NCBI GenBank assembly: GCA_050949725.1
Contig: JBMNGH010000002.1
Coordinates: forward strand, 1-64,000
Reading direction: 5' to 3'
Origin: JBMNGH01 sp050949725
GTDB taxonomy: Bacteria > Bacillota > Thermosediminibacteria > Thermosediminibacterales > Tepidanaerobacteraceae
DNA length: 64,000 nucleotides
The position numbers and the translations under genes are program-made. Shown one piece after another: positions 63,090-64,000 of the stretch. The first letter of the stretch is position 1. Each line of letters starts with the position of its first letter. The notes under the pieces are model-generated. The model saw only the letters and a list, made by a program, of their open reading frames with translations. It ran no database searches and was not told where the DNA came from.

Positions 63090-64000
63090 ATGGAAAAGAT
63101 TGTAATTCCTTATCATAATAAATTTGTAGAAGCCAAGGTCCCCAAAAAAAACTTAATTGCTATATTAAAATCTGAACTAAATGAATATCATAATGATTTA
63201 TCGGAACAGGAGATTGTAGAAAAGGCTTTGGATAAACCTATCGGTAGTAAAAAGCTGGAGGAAATGGTGGTTGGAAAGCAAAACATGGTTATTATAACAA
63301 GTGACCATACCCGACCTGTTCCGAGTAAAATAACCATGCCAATACTCTTAAACAGAATTAGGAAGGCTAATCCGAATATTAATATCAAAATACTTATTGC
63401 AACTGGATTTCACAGAGCCACATCAAAACAAGAACTATTTGATAGGTTTGGAGATAAAATTGCCAGAAATGAAGAAATAATAGTCCATGATTGTAAGGAT
63501 CCCAATACATTGGTATATTTAGGAAAACTCCCTTCAGGTGGGGACTTGATTATAAATAAGATAGCTTTGGAAACTGAATTATTGATAGCAGAAGGCTTTA
63601 TTGAACCTCATTTTTTTGCCGGTTTTTCAGGCGGAAGAAAGAGTGTCTTGCCTGGCATAGCTTCTGAAAAAACTATAATGGCAAATCATTGTTCAGAGTT
63701 TATAGCTAGTGAATATGCAAGACCTGGTGTTATAAAAAACAATCCGATGCATGAAGATATGATTTATGCCGCTAAAAAGGCGAAACTCTCGTTTATATTA
63801 AATGTCGTTATAAATAGCAATAAAAAAATTATCAATGCTTTTGCGGGAGACAGCGAAAAGGCTCATGAGCAAGGATGTAATTTTGTGTCAGAATTATCGG
63901 AAGTGGATCCAGTGAAAGCTGATATAGTTATATCTTCAAACGGGGGCTATCCATTGGATCAAAACATTTATCAATCTGTCAAAGGCATGACTTCAGCTGA
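63090..64000 (+). CDS. LarA-family protein (nickel-dependent racemase/DUF2088), 3'-truncated by window end
   Basis: 303 residues visible, running off the window. DUF2088 N-terminal half with TSDHTRPVPSKITMPILLN, where LarA binds its nickel-pincer cofactor, and ATGFHRATSKQE with the GxHR-type catalytic His. GFIEPHFFAGFSGGRKSVLPG follows. LarA homologues racemise or epimerise 2-hydroxy acids; lactate or another hydroxy acid is possible. GCGAAGGTGGTG precedes the ATG. The glycerate kinase upstream also acts on a hydroxy acid. Confidence 0.88.
   Translation, partial: MEKIVIPYHNKFVEAKVPKKNLIAILKSELNEYHNDLSEQEIVEKALDKPIGSKKLEEMVVGKQNMVIITSDHTRPVPSKITMPILLNRIRKANPNINIKILIATGFHRATSKQELFDRFGDKIARNEEIIVHDCKDPNTLVYLGKLPSGGDLIINKIALETELLIAEGFIEPHFFAGFSGGRKSVLPGIASEKTIMANHCSEFIASEYARPGVIKNNPMHEDMIYAAKKAKLSFILNVVINSNKKIINAFAGDSEKAHEQGCNFVSELSEVDPVKADIVISSNGGYPLDQNIYQSVKGMTSA

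Noticed and set aside
1..64000. tRNA, rRNA or CRISPR arrays
   Set aside because: Reading both strands by eye I found no cloverleaf with anticodon arms in the gaps, no rRNA segments and no regularly spaced direct repeats.

Overview
The window is almost entirely from one low-GC, endospore-forming type Clostridia (Firmicutes). Signs are the cheA-W-C-D/sigD block running into rpsB-tsf-pyrH-frr-uppS-cdsA-rseP-ispG-proS-polC-rimP-nusA, PolC-type polymerase, YlxR/YlxQ, AT-rich codons, strong AGGAGG ribosome sites and many TTG/GTG starts. The first ~1.3 kb is different: high-GC archaeal DNA (arginyl-tRNA synthetase, Methanomicrobiales-like in style) joined in frame to the tail of a clostridial cheA. 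I read this as a chimeric contig joining a syntroph to its methanogen partner, not as a real fusion gene. Anaerobic-digester syntrophs such as the Tepidanaerobacter group would fit the base composition and gene content, but that is a guess.

Layout. 1-1310: archaeal fragment. 1310-5777: end of the chemotaxis/flagellar operon (cheA tail, cheW, cheC, cheD, sigD, fapA, one small gene). 5.9-9.75 kb: iscS, mnmA, a zinc-ribbon protein and an AI-2E permease. 9.77-11.62 kb: a frameshifted ISLre2-type insertion sequence. 11.65-36.97 kb: the long housekeeping block for translation, isoprenoid and phospholipid synthesis, replication and RNA processing, with recognisable promoters, leaders and terminators. 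An AI-2E/YtvI-like permease occupies the place where dxr usually sits, and rimP carries a one-base frameshift near its end. 37.0-42.0 kb: a deacetylase-like protein, a GH3 lipoprotein on the minus strand, an MBL hydrolase and an orphan multi-pass transporter.

42.1-61.5 kb is the accessory part of most interest. A PrpR-type sigma-54 activator precedes a canonical -24/-12 promoter with an upstream palindrome, which should drive a TAXI-type TRAP transporter. After a 1.28-kb non-coding stretch (IS remnant, structured RNA) comes a same-strand catabolic cluster. It holds a single-subunit Mo/W-bisPGD enzyme with acetylene-hydratase-like ligands, an acyl-CoA ligase, a crotonase lacking both hydratase glutamates, a DUF35/SCP-x-thiolase pair, a hotdog thioesterase, a ferredoxin, a phosphotransacylase and acetate-kinase-family pair, a 3-hydroxyacyl-CoA dehydrogenase, a normal enoyl-CoA hydratase and a thiolase. 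The genes read as import, hydration, CoA activation, isomerisation, beta-oxidation and ATP formation through an acyl phosphate. No acyl-CoA dehydrogenase or Etf is present, so an already unsaturated or oxygenated acid is the likely substrate. The window ends with a glycerate kinase and a truncated LarA-family gene. No tRNA, rRNA or CRISPR was found.
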